Below, piece by piece: positions 11,858 to 23,976 of a stretch of DNA of 64,000 nt. The position numbers were made by a program, and so were the translations under genes. The DNA lies in NCBI GenBank assembly GCA_020080175.1, contig JAGHQL010000020.1, forward strand, positions 133,297-197,296, in the 5' to 3' direction. Every line of letters starts with the position of its first letter. The stretch's first letter is position 1. The DNA is from Glutinoglossum americanum (lineage: Eukaryota; Ascomycota; Geoglossomycetes; Geoglossales; Geoglossaceae). Below the pieces are notes generated by a model. It was not told the origin of the DNA. It did no database searches and saw only the letters and a program-made list of their open reading frames with translations.

Positions 11858-14249
11858 ATGTCTCTCGAGTCGTCTTTGGAGGAAGAGCGGCAGGAGGTGC
11901 TGAAGCTCCTCGAGTCTCCTAAGAGCAAGCACCACCACTCTCATAGATCAAATAGCTCCTCAAGACCGGTCACGTCGCAGGATTTCCGTGGGAGGGCAGG
12001 CAGTCCGGCTGGGGCTGGGTCTCCTGTCAGGAGCATGTTGGATATAGACGAGGAGGCTCCTTCACGTCACGCAGCGATCGCTGCAGACGGCTCGCTGTCA
12101 ACGCGGCTCAGTTACGGTAGAAACACATCTCCGGCACTTTTAACACCTACGAGTGCTCCGATGCATCGAAGCCGATCTGACGCTGCAGCTTACCCACCTA
12201 GTATAGGTCCGCGACATCTGCGTGATTTGGATAAGCCACCTATGAATCAAGCGCGGTTTACGCCCAATTCAGATTACCAGTTTGAGATGCTTCCGACTAT
12301 TCAAGCACATTCAGCGCCAAAGAGAGTCACTCAAGGAGGGAGATTATCATCTAGTTTCGTCCCAAACTCCATGGCTAGTGTGATGCGAGGAGCAGACATT
12401 CCCCAGTTGCCAGCCAGGGGACGAGACAGTGGGCGGGGTCCTGTCGGGGGTCCTGGAATCAGCCCTCATGGCCACTCAAGATCCCCCGTTCCTAGGTCGG
12501 GCCGTTCACAATCTCCAAACTCTAGACTGCTCAATACAAACTCTGTGAACTTTATGCCTACTCCCGGCAAATCAGTTCTCGATTCAGGTGAAGTTGTTGA
12601 TTTGAATAATGCTTATTCGCGATTGTCAGACGCTGCTCTTGCCAAATCAGGAGGCAGCCTTTCTCATTTGCCTGCACGAGCACCTGGTCACCACATCCGT
12701 GCAGACAGTGGCGAAATGATCTCACCTTCAGGCGTAATTCGGCTAGCGAAAGATTCTGATGAAGAAGTGGTGTTAGGAAGTAGCGAGGAGGAGACAGATT
12801 CCGGCGAAGGAAGTTCGGGTGGGGAGGCATGGGCGTCAGAAGAGCGGCGGGGCAGAAATAGGGACTTGAATAAGATAGGCAGAGGCACTAGCGACGCTGA
12901 TTGGGAAGATAGTGATGATGGAAGTGGGCCACGTAAAGGGGAGGCCGGTGTTGGAGGTGGGGGGGCTACCAACCCGTCTAGGAAACCTTTAAGTTTGCTA
13001 GCAGCCGCTGAGGAAGAACGTGAGTTCTTGTCATTCCTATATTTCATATGGCTTATGCGGCTCAAGCTGACCCTTAACTTGTTGGATTGCTGCAGGCAAA
13101 CAGGTTTCATCTAGATACAAGGTCAAGTCACTCCTTGGACCTTCTGTAACTGTAACCCCACCAGGCGAGCGCCTAACCTCGAAGAGACCTGGTGTCCACC
13201 CATCTACCAGCTTTGATCATGCAGGCGCCGGAGCGTCAACACCCTTAACTTCAGATACGGAAGCTGATTTGACGGATATTAAGCGTGCGCAGCGTATGAA
13301 TGTCGCTATATCTCCAATAACATCCACTCCGGAATCGCATAGGGTGATCCGCACAATAATTCGTGGCGAGTTTGCAAATATGGAACAGGAAGCGAAGGAA
13401 GGACACCGACGGCAAAGAACCTATCTTGTTGCGACTGATCTAAGTGACGAGGCAGCGCATGCCCTCGAATGGACAATTGGTACCGTTTTGAGGGATGGTG
13501 ATACATTGCTAGCGGTGTATGCTGTGGATGAAGATACTGGTACAGGCAGGGGGGGCGATAGCGAACGTAGTGGGGGAGTTGCTATCGGAGAAGGAGCATC
13601 GGCTGTTAAAGATCAAGCAGAGGTTGCCGGATCGTTCACAGCGAAGAGCTGTAGTACCGATACCGCTATCATACATTCACCTCTTGCGTCAGGACCAGCT
13701 GCGGGACTTGCTCCGAGCACCAGTAGCACTCGCACATCCCCAGAGGGCAGAACCAGATCGAAAGCTGAACAGGAAAGATTTCATGCGGCTGAGGATATCA
13801 CACAACGATGTGTGAAGCTCTTGAGAAAGACAAGGCTTCAAGTTCGTGTGATAATTGAAGTCATCCACTGCAAAAGCCCCAAACACTTGATTACTGAAGT
13901 GGTAAGTGTGCTTGAATCATATAGGTTTCTCCAACTCGCTCTGCTAACAGGTTGCTAGATCGATTTCATTGGGCCTACACTTGTCATCCTTGGTTCTCGA
14001 GGAAGAAGCGCGCTGAAAGGGTAAACGAAAATGGCCATTTCCCACGAGTAATAGGCACATTCGCTAACATCTAAACCTATTAGCGTTCTTCTCGGTTCCT
14101 TCTCCAATTACCTAGTCACGAAGTCTTCTGTCCCAGTTATGGTAGCCAGGAGGAAACTCCGCAAGCACAGCAAGTACAGGACGAACATCCGCTTGTCAAA
14201 CAACTTGAATCTGCATGGTAAGACTTTGGCTGCAGCGAAGATTGACTAG
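11858..14249 (+). CDS. Universal stress protein (USP) domain protein with long disordered N-terminus
   Basis: Four exons (11858-13019, 13096-13901, 13959-14020, 14084-14249) give 731 residues. Residues 1 to about 450 are Ser/Pro/Gly-rich with phosphosite-like SP repeats and an acidic run (DSDEEVVLGSSEEE) near 300. The USP alpha/beta domain lies at about 500-705: it opens with RTYLVATDLSDEAAHALEW, and the nucleotide-binding style signature GPTLVILGSRGRSALKGVLLGS lies near the end, followed by VPVMVARRK. The G-x2-G-x9-G(S) spacing typical of ATP-binding USPs is approximated by GSRGRSALKGVLLGSFS. A roughly 80-residue low-complexity insert interrupts the domain after the second strand. The tail is basic. 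Likely a cytosolic stress or signalling protein; the ligand is unproven. Confidence 0.85.
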
Positions 14250-15458
14250 GGAGGCCCACTTCGGGTCCCTCGGGGTGTTTCCTTTTGATATGACTAGCTA
14301 ATTCCGCCTTGGCCATTATATCCACTTTTATTTTCCTTTGCTAGTGTCTAGCTACTACAGAAAGCTCGCTTCTGCAGGAGCTCCGGAGAAGTGAGAGATC
14401 CTTGAGCGATCGATAGCTCCGCGAAGGATATGCTTTAAACCCCCCCCCCAAGTGGCTATGTATTATGCTTTCCAGCGTTTATCCTACGAACGGAGGGTGC
14501 CTATCGAATTAAAAAAAATAAGTTTGATTAAGATTTATCTTGGTGAAGACACTAACTCCTCACAAGAGCCCCTAAACTCGAGTACAGATATGATATCAGA
14601 GGTACAGCTATTCTCAATACAAACCCCGATAGACAGCAAACATTGACATGCAGATAGGCTGATATTTCGAAATTAGAAGATACCTTTGTGATTAAAAGAA
14701 TAGCTTACCACCTCACGGTTGATGCACGACTCATACATTAAACTCGTCCTATCGCAAAACACATACATACACACTACCTATGGGGTTGTCACGTCGACGT
14801 AAGCCTCTAGCCAGAGCTAAAAAGTCATTTAAAAAGTTTCAATGGTTTTTTTTCCTTTAGTTGACTAGCTACCGGCAGTCCAATCCCAGACTGCACGCGA
14901 TCAGGATACCCTCCCCTCCCATCCTTCACCACCTGAGAGAACCGGAACATCCACGTTCGACCATCGATTCCCGGCCATTAGACCAGCAATGAAAAAAGCT
15001 CTATAATTACATGAATTGGTTTCCCTCTCTGGATCTTTGAAAAAGATCTAGAAAAGGGTGTAAAAAGGAGGACACAGTTGGGATATAGAAGAAAAGCGAG
15101 TACAGAGCATTACCAGCCGACAAGGTACAGTTCTGTAGACAGGAACGGAGATCAAGTCGTAGCCAGTAAGGCAAACCCATTACCAGCAGATCTATCAGCA
15201 TATCCGAGCAAGAAAGTTAAAATCAATAAACTTTTCCCCGTCATCGCTTCGTGGTGTGGAGGAGTCAAGCAAGCCCCGGTATGAAGCATGCGATCAACAG
15301 AGGAAATGCCCACAGTCGCTTGCCGAGATCTCAGACGACTGGCTGAAATGATGGGGAGACTGAGGGTGGATTAATACAGAGAAAAAGAAAAGCATCCAAG
15401 CAAAGAAAGCCCACGAAGATGCCCGGCCTAGTCTAATGGAGTTCCAAAAGAAAGCCGT
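14250..15458. other. Intergenic region between convergent genes
   Basis: Lies between the ends of the USP and PABP genes and probably holds both 3' UTRs. There is a run of C at about 14440-14449 and many AT-rich tracts. No coding signal seen. Confidence 0.4.
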
Positions 15459-18046
15459 CTATTCCCCATCTTTCTTGATTTCATCACTCTTGTCGCCAGA
15501 CTCACGCTCTGGGACTGCTTCTCCCTTGTTTTTGACATACTCGTCATAAACATTGAGTGCTTCGTCTACTTTGGCACGCAGAGCGGAGTCATCCTCGATA
15601 CTTAAATTCTGTTAGTAATGCACAAGCGTTGTTATGCGCTTTGATAGACTTACAGGTTCAACAATTCAGTGTTATCCATCTCCAGTAACATACCGGTAAT
15701 CTTCCCTGCTAGGGATGGCTGTAGAGCATGAATCTTGGGATACAAGGCCTCTCCCAGGAGTTGCTTTTGCTGTTGAGTAGGCGCAGAAGCCAAAGCCTGA
15801 GAGGTGAGGCCAGTGGGGAGTAGAGCATCGTCACGAGCGCCTGCTTGCTGCTGTTGGGCTGTGCTTAGTTGTCCGCGTCCAGCTTGGTTCGAGAATCCTG
15901 GCATTTGCCCGGGACGCACAGGCATGCCGCCGCGTCCTACTCCCTGCGTGAAGTTTGGACCGCCTGCTCCACCACGCACAGCTTGAAGGGCTGCCATATT
16001 GGGTGGCAAGCCTTGCATTCCGGGGATGGGTCCACGACTGCCAGGACCGCCGCGACCAGCAACGATAGTAGCGGCAGCTTGAGCTTGGGCCATTGCGGCA
16101 GCATAAGCAGCACCAGTTGGCACACCGTAACCACCAGGACCGCCTTGGGAAAGAGCACCAGGAGGGATGTTAGGTTGGCCCGGGAGACCGTAGACATTCG
16201 GAGGTAGCTGCTGTCCCGAGTTCTGCCCACCGCGTGTACCAGGAAGCCCTTGGCCACCTTGTTGAGGGAAACCACCAGGGAAGTTTCCTGCACGACCTCC
16301 GGGAGCCTGACCGCCAGGCATGACCATTCCTGGCTGGGGAGGGAAAGGGACGCCACGAGCCGTAGCAGGGGGTAAAAAGCTGGGCTGTTGACCAGGCCCA
16401 TAGAACATCGGAGCTTGCATGAACTATTACTCATCAGTAAAGGATTGAGGCATCTATAGACTAACACTCGATGAAACGTACCGGCTGGGGCATGCCGCCC
16501 GCAGCAACAGCTTGTTGCATCCTAATTTGGTTCCTAGCCTGGATGCTCGCCTCTAACTGTAGTAAACCTCTCAGCAAGCGCTAAACGAACCGGATATAGA
16601 TTTAGAACTCACCTGACTCTTCCTAACATCCTTCCTCTGCGCGAGAGCAACATATAACGGCTTCCCACCGACCATCCGTTGATTCATATCAGTGACCGCC
16701 TTGGTAGCTTCATCGGGGTTGCTGAAACACACGAAGCCAAATCCTTTGCTTTTTCCGAGTGTCTTTTGATTTGGTCTGGTGTTCTCTTTCTTCTCGGACC
16801 CTTCTTCGCCCTCCTTCTCGCTGTCCTTCTGGTCATCCTTGTCTTTATCGGAGCCTTCGCTACCATCAGCAGGCATAGAATCACGCATGACCTTAGCAGA
16901 AGTGATCGTTCCAAACGGAGCGAACGTCTCACGTAGCTTCTCGTCGTCGATGTCATCATCCAGATTTTTGACATACAGGTTGACACCCTGGTACTTTGAT
17001 GCCTTTTCGACACGGGCGGCCTCATGCTGTTTGCGGAGCTCTTCTTCACGCTCATGTTTCTTCTGAGCGCGACCAACATAAAGCGTTTGGCCCTTGAAAT
17101 CAGTGTCATTCAGAGCCTCCACAGCTGCTGCTGCGTGCTCATGGTTCACGAAGTTGACAAATCCAAAACCACGGTTCTTCCCATCTGGATCACGAGCAAG
17201 TGTGGCAGAGGTGATTTCGCCATACTTTTCGAATAGCTCGCGGAACGCCTCGTCGGTGGAATCAGCTTCGACATTTTTGACATAAACGTTTGTAAAGTTC
17301 GCCTTCATCTCCTCGAACTTGCTCTGGCGATCCTTCCTTGGGATGTGATGGCCAACAAATACTTTCTTTTCATTGAGCAACATACCATTGACATGCTTGA
17401 TGGCGTTGGTAGCGGCCTCGGCGGTCTCATAATGAACGAACCCGTAACCTTTAGAGTTTCCAAATTCATCCTGGGCAACCTTGCAGCTGAGAATATTTCC
17501 AAACGCAGCAAAAGTATCGTGCAGTGCCTTGTTGTCAATAGCGGTATCCAAGTTCTTGATGAAGACATTGCCCTGTCCAGTCTTACGCAGAGCAGGGTCG
17601 CGCTGAGACCACATAATACGGCAAGGTTTGCCCTTGATGAGAGTGTAATTAAGCTCCTCAAGAGCACGCTCGCCATCAGCTGTATTATTGTAGTTGACGT
17701 AAGCGTATCCCAGAGAGCGGCGCGTGACGGCATCGCGGCACACACGAATGGATGCGACCTGACCGATCGAAGAGAAAAGCTCAAAGAGCATCGCTTCCGT
17801 CACGGAAGGGTCCAATTCACCAACATAAAGAGAGGCAGAAGAAACCGAATGAGGTTGGGCAGCGCCACCTGGGGCGGCCGAGATGGGAGTTGGGACATGA
17901 TTATCAGAGTCAGAAGGAGGATCAGACGGGTTGACATTTGTATTGAGCGTAGCTCCGTTGGTGTTAACTCCTTCAACTAGAGGGGTTGGCTTGGAATCAA
18001 CAGATTTGTCTGCCATGGCGCTGGCAGAAACTGCTTCGGAAGACAT
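15459..18046 (-). CDS. PAB1: Poly(A)-binding protein, cytoplasmic/nuclear
   Basis: Four coding exons on the minus strand (18046-16613, 16556-16482, 16423-15654, 15600-15459) give 806 residues. Four RRMs are clear: RRM1 from [14 protein letters not shown] (about 70), RRM2 from GNVFIKNLD (about 158), RRM3 from [11 protein letters not shown] (about 252) and RRM4 from [11 protein letters not shown] (about 355), each with RNP1-type GYGFVHY or GFGFVNF cores. RRM4 carries an insert of about 45 acidic and Lys-rich residues. A Gly/Pro/Gln-rich linker leads to a C-terminal MLLE domain ([27 protein letters not shown]) that binds PAM2 peptides. It coats mRNA poly(A) tails, controlling translation and deadenylation. 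Introns are 53-58 nt; those in the linker keep phase. The C/T- and A-rich DNA upstream suggests a long leader. Confidence 0.96.
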
Positions 18047-18991
18047 TTTCCCTGTGATGAATGTTTAGATGTGAGTAAGTTAGATCCCGAGGGCTTTGTG
18101 AGTAGCAACTCAAGATTATAGGGCTACAGAGAGAAGGTCGCCAAGTATGTGAGGGGTAGACAAGGTAGAAACTAATAACTAGACAAAGAAACCGTAACAG
18201 AATGGAGGAGTAAAGAGAGAAACCTAAACTGACCGTTGACAAAAGTTGGTTGTACAGCGTTTGCGAGATCTCGTGGAACTTGATCAGCTGAGTGCGTTAT
18301 GTAGGTAGACTCTCGTGCCGTTATTAAGGAGAAACCGGTGAGGCTTGCGAGATGGAGGTTTCTGAACTGAACCAGGTAAAGCTTCCGCTTAGAGTGAGAG
18401 ACCCGCAAGAAAATCTTCCAAAGGGAGAAAAAAACGGTCCCAGGAGCCTAGAAATCCGTATCTCTTTGAATTTTCGTTCTTTTTACGAATTTTTTTGTTG
18501 AGAGGTTACGAGGGTTTTCTGAAAGGGAAGGGGGCAAGAGCGACGAAGCTGGCACGAAGGCGTTGTCCGCGCGAGGTCCACAAGAGCAGGTGATGAGGAG
18601 TTGGTGGGTGTATTTCCTGTGATGGAGGTGGAACTAGAAGTAAAGGGAAATTTTGTGTTCGAAGCGAGGGCAGGGTAAAGTTTGAAGGTGCGCGGAAAGG
18701 CGTGCGTCACGTGCACGGATCATTTATGGTGTATCCGAGACAACGACTTGGAACCACCACCATAATGCCGAGAATAGGATAGATACCGTATTACACATCC
18801 AGTCAGGACCATTAAACTGGGCGGCTGTTCACTTGTCCGCATCTATTTCAATAGCCTCATGCAAATACCTATGATTATTTTCTACTAAGCGTCTTATTCG
18901 TTGACTCTATCGAATTCCGATGTGCGCGAATGCAATTTGATTCCTTGAAGACGCCTCTGGTTCTTTCGGGAAATGAATATCTAATCATCCT
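18047..18991. other. Upstream region of PAB1
   Basis: Lies between the start of PAB1 and the end of the HECT ligase gene. It holds A/G-rich tracts at about 18420-18560, which may be part of a long PAB1 leader. No ORF supported. Confidence 0.4.
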
Positions 18992-21900
18992 CTAGCTAAG
19001 GTCGAAGCCTGCACCCGCATTAACTGCATATAGTAGTTTTTCTCGCATCGTTTTTTCGGATTTGTATCGAGGTAGTTTTAACAGATTGACACACGTGCTG
19101 GTGCTTGGGAGCCTTTCCTGGTCGTCACCCGCATCACGGATGCTGAACCTAGGGTTCAATTGTCCGAACCCGAGCAGTGGCGCTCGCGGTGTCGATGTAA
19201 CGAACTTGAGGACGTTGCGGCGTTCCACATCAGACAGGGAAGCCATGACTTCCCAGAAAAGCTGTATGCAGGGATGTTCTTTTTGGTCGTCTCCAACGGC
19301 GTAAACGCCACCGTACAACGTGTTTCTTCGCAGATCCACCACATCTATCTCCGATGAATCGCCGCCGACAAGAGTTTGTAGCTCCGATTGGTTGAACATG
19401 GAAAGCCACGACGGCTGGATAATCTCACCTAAACCTCGTAGGAAAGCATTCGTCTGAAGATGAGGCTGAAGCTGCAAACGGTGACGAGCAATATACGAGA
19501 TATATACCAATCTATTCTCATTTGTGACCGGTATGTTCGATCCGCCTGGCTTTAGCTCGTGGGTTATCGTTCGGAATGGGGCTGCCCCGCCACCGCTACC
19601 ATGATGAGCCGAAATCGTGTCCGTGACAGTGAAGTTGAGTGAAAAGTCTTCCACATCTCCTTCGTAGTTTTTCAGTTGGAGCTGTTAGTGGATGCAATAA
19701 GTCAGCGAGTCTAATACGGAATAGCTATATCCTTTGGGGGGATTCGTACCAAGCCCTGATACAAACCTTCATCCAGATCACGTAGATCGTTGAGGTTTGC
19801 ACGATACCCCGATTCTCTAGACGCCACCCCCGATCCACCAGTCAAAGCCCACTTTAGCAAGAAAAATCCCGCAAATACGACGTCAACTAAGATCCCCTCA
19901 TAGAGGCATTTCCCTATAATACGGCCCAGAAACTCGTAGCGCCTGAGTAACTCTCTAATCTGATCGTTCCAGTCGGGCGAGCCCTCCCTAAATGCTGCTT
20001 CACGAAGGAGGTCTTTTCGCTCCTCTGCAGCCGATGGGTTAGGGTAAAGCAGATTGTGATCGTTCTCGACAAAGAGGTTGAGTCCATTCGACGGGCTAAA
20101 TGCTTCTTTTGTGACACTTGTTAGAAACTCCTTGGTGACCCCCCCACCATCGATACCAGCCTCAACCGTATCAAATCGATCAACGAATGTGATCTGAATT
20201 GGCTCCTTTAGTCCCTCGCCAAGCTCATAGAACTGGTCATAGGCGTCTTCAAACACGTTGTCTCTTTTGATTTTCGCGTGGTGCCTGCTGATGATTTCAT
20301 GCTCCATCATCCGGCTTTCTATTCCCCGGTGCGGACCTTGTATGATGGACAATCTCCAGTTATCGGGGTCGATATGTCCACCTCTTCGACGGGTTTGGTC
20401 CAAGAGCACAAACTGCCGAAAAATCTGCACCCTAGTGGTGAAAGGGATAAAAAAAGGCATGTTTTGAAGAATCTCTAAGCGGGGGGTGACGGCCTCTAGA
20501 TACTTCTTCCGCGAGGCTTTGCGCTGCTGTCTTCGAAGGACCTCTAGATTCCGGGTATGTTGTGTACGCCGGGTTCCAATAATTTCACTAACAGGTAGCG
20601 CTCCTTCCTCGTTATCCTCTTCCTCAATCTCACCATTCTTCTCGTCGTCCTCATCATCCGCTTCCTGAACCTTATGCCGACTTTCTTCTTCTGCCACAAC
20701 ATCTGGAATAAAGCCATCCATGTCGAACCGCGATGTCATCAGCCAGTGATCCTTTGGGAGAAACCTTCTTCTGGAGCTATCTCACGAAGTTAGCTATCTG
20801 CACAAGTCCACATTATACTATATAATTACTTACTCGCGTTCATATACCATCCGTAATAGTCCAGTCACAATTCCCTTGACATGGTCAATCGGTACACCTG
20901 CCAGGCCAGTCGCTGTCTTGTTGCGAGACCCCGAGCCCGCACCCTCGTCGCGGGGAGTCAGACCCTTGGGAGTTCCCGACGTGTTGAAGTAGCTGCTAAT
21001 GCTGGTAGCACTCCCTGGCTCGCTCATCCCTGATATCTCCGATGCATTCCAATACATGGTGAACGCAAGATTCTTTAGAAAAACTGTCATTTCTTTCACC
21101 TCACCCAGCGGTAGCGCACTTTCTCTTGTCCATGAAGATCCGAAGCCAGAGCCGCCTAGGATGTTGGGCGCCCCTCCAGAGAGAAATTCTTCGTCATCCA
21201 TAACCTTCAATACAAACGTGTAGAGCTCCAGGAAAAGCAATATTATTCCCCATTCCTTATCTTTTTCTTCGGTGTCTTCCAGTGTGGTCTCGTATCTGGG
21301 TCTAAGAAGGCGCAGAGCTGCATTCTGGTCTTGATATATTGACTTATATATGCTTGTGCCCTGTGTCGCCTTCCAGAAATACTTAATAGCCGGAAGTCTC
21401 ATTCCCGACACCTCTGCCGCAGAAGTTGGAGCTGACGTAGATCCAAGATAGAGCCACATCCTAATTTCATCCCCTCGACGGGGAAATACCCTAAGCAAGG
21501 TGAGGGCATAGCCAGCCAGATGCCTAGCGTCCGCCCCGCCATTCATAGAGGAACTTTGTGCTCGTTGTGTCCCGTGTGCCGCCACTCCATCGGTACGAGC
21601 CAACAAGCTTGCGATACTTCGTTGGTTTACCAAAGAGAGGATTTCGTACCGAACAAAATTTGGAAGTGGCATCCGCAGTCGTTTTTGGATCGAAGTTCGC
21701 CGCCCCTGCCTATCTTCTGTGTTACTCGGTCCCTTCTCTACAGGGATAGCATCCACGTCAATACGGGCACTGATCTCATCTGCTAAGGAGCACAGCAGGG
21801 TGGAAACGACTGCAACGTAATCAGGGTCTGGAGCGTGTACCGTAGGCGTCTCTGCTCCGTGGATCAGCTGGTTGGAGTAGATGAAGTAGGCCAGTAGCCA

Positions 21901-22839
21901 CAGCTGTCCTTCATTCTCTGGTACATCTGAAACTAGGATCCTACTGGCTGGGCTGTTCCGGATCAAGCCCGCTAGCGCCATTGCGAGCAGTCTGTAATTT
22001 AAACCTGCCATTAAACCGTCAAAATCCCTAAGGTACATCTGAAGGTTGGGGGTGCTTAGGTACGCGGTCGCGAAGGCTTCATATGCGGATACCGTTTCTG
22101 AAGTTATTTGCTCGAGAGGGCAAAGAACACTCCGCAGGAGACAGTCCTGGATGCGTGTGGGTTGGGTATTTGCCCTTACTGTGACTCTGGAAAGGGTCCT
22201 GTAGTATTGACTTGCATTTTGAGCAGTATCTTTTGGAATAGTTCTAGTGAGGAAATCAAGGATTGAGAGCGAATCCGCAGTGAAATCCGGAGATACCGCG
22301 GGAGGAGTCATGTCCAGCATCAAGGCGTCTAGCAAAAGCCTCTCTAATCTCAATAACAAGAATCTCGAGCGCTTTTGCGTGAAAGTGGATGGCGATGCCT
22401 CGATAGTCTTTAACAAACGCCTGATGAACCAATCCAGACGCCTCATATCCTCAGCCACCTTAAGATCTGCGAAATATAGAAGAATCCGTAGGTCATCTAA
22501 GCACTCATCCTCTAGCTTGAAAGACTCAGGTCCTCTTATCTCATGTCTCTCTTCTGCCGAAATCCCAGCAGACCAGCCAGGGCCTCGGTCTCCAATCTGG
22601 TCCCAAATATCCCTCCACTCATTTTTCGTCTTGGACCGGCAGCTATGGCCTCTCCATAACCTCTGTATTGTTTTTGTGGCGTTGAGGCGATCTCTCTCCA
22701 GTTTCCGCAGAAAGCGCTCTTGCTGTGCATTCACCAGAGCGGTATTTGAAGCAGAACTAGCTGCAAAGGGATTCGGGTTGCGTCCTGACAAGTTCACCTG
22801 TCGAGGCCGTCGAGAGCTTCCGGTGAATGACTGGAACAT
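18992..22839 (-). CDS. HUL5: HECT-type E3 ubiquitin ligase of the HUL5/UBE3C family
   Basis: Three exons on the minus strand (22839-20834, 20776-19750, 19681-18992) give 1240 residues. The N-terminus (MFQSFTGSSRRPRQVNLSGR) and an IQ-like calmodulin-binding segment (ATKTIQRLWRGHSCRSKTK, about 54-72) are typical of UBE3C/HUL5. A long helical region follows, then an acidic stretch just before the HECT domain, whose N-lobe begins around residue 830 and includes the conserved GIDGGGVTKEFLTS. The C-lobe ends with the thioester cysteine, C1208, in STSTCVNLLKLP, 33 residues from the end, the usual spacing. It extends ubiquitin chains on proteasome-bound substrates and misfolded proteins. Introns are 57 and 68 nt; both joins restore conserved sequence (RRRFLPKDHWLMTS and LLQLKNYEGDVED). 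Confidence 0.93.
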
Positions 22840-23976
22840 AGTTGTAGATGGATGACTTGTCTGGTTGAGTAACGAAAGCTATGTTGGATGGTCATTAGCG
22901 GATAGAGCAGAAGTGGTTGCAGATGACAGATCCCTTGTGGGGGAACTGAAGGGCTAACATGCAAGATGAGGTTTGTCTTCTCGGAGACGATGTTGGTTGT
23001 ATTTAGATAGAATTTGAAACCTAGCTCGATCAAACCGAAATCGAAACCGGAGCCTTAACGGAGATTGCCGGGCAGAAGGTGTAGTCAAAGTTTAGTGGCC
23101 ATGATGACGACAGGGCTCTTATCGACCCACCCGCCAGCACATTATTTGCTTCAACTCCTGAGAGTTCACTCGGACCAATAAGTAATTCCCTCGTCTATAT
23201 ACCGGGACCAGCCAAAACAAATAATGTGCACAAGCCGGGCGCAATACTAATGACACACCAAGCGACGCCAGATTAATGGCTAGCCAAACCAAGATAATGC
23301 CCTAATCACTTACTCCAGGAAAAGCTAACCACCCTGGAGTATGCGTTTGAGCGAATAGGATCAGTGGCAAGCCCTTCAATTACAGCGCAAAGAGACATCG
23401 CCGCGGCCGCTATAAGATAAGGAATATTTTGGAGAAGTTGAAAGATAGAGGCAATAGTGGCAAGTACCTCGCAGGCCCACAAGAAACCAAGAGCTTAGAT
23501 AAGCCTATAGGGAGGTCTTCTGGTACCCTCCAGTATGCGCAGAACATATGTGCCAAATTCGGATATCATAGTCATTCGCACTAAATCAGTAAAAATTACC
23601 CGTATATGTATACGTAGATTAAGGATCACTAAAGGGATTACAAGCCCCACTACACCGACAATAGATACGCGGCGAGTCAAGGATCAACTATCTATTATTT
23701 TCACTTCTAGAATCAAGCATTAGTGGACAAATATTCTCGAAAATCGCGTATCAGCAAAGCCCATCAGGCCAACGGATTTCTTAATACACCATGCCACTTT
23801 GATGGAATCCCCCAAATGTCTCGAGTCGCGAACTCTAAAACTCGGTGATTACTGCCGTCCCCTTAGAGCCCTGGCCAACCAGCGTCAGCGTGGTGATAAT
23901 CTATATTCACGAGTTCACGGGGAAGAAAAGAAGATAAAATAAAGAGTAATTCATAAAATAACATCCCTGACTGCTT
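22840..23976. other. Intergenic region
   Basis: Between the HUL5 start and the end of the glucanase gene. The stretch at 23500-23750 is AT-richer than its surroundings, with a mirrored ORF on each strand and no family match; it could be degraded repeat DNA. Nothing else seen. Confidence 0.35.

Noticed and set aside
20258-20668. Plus-strand ORFs inside the HECT ligase gene
   Set aside because: Shadows of the minus-strand coding exons.
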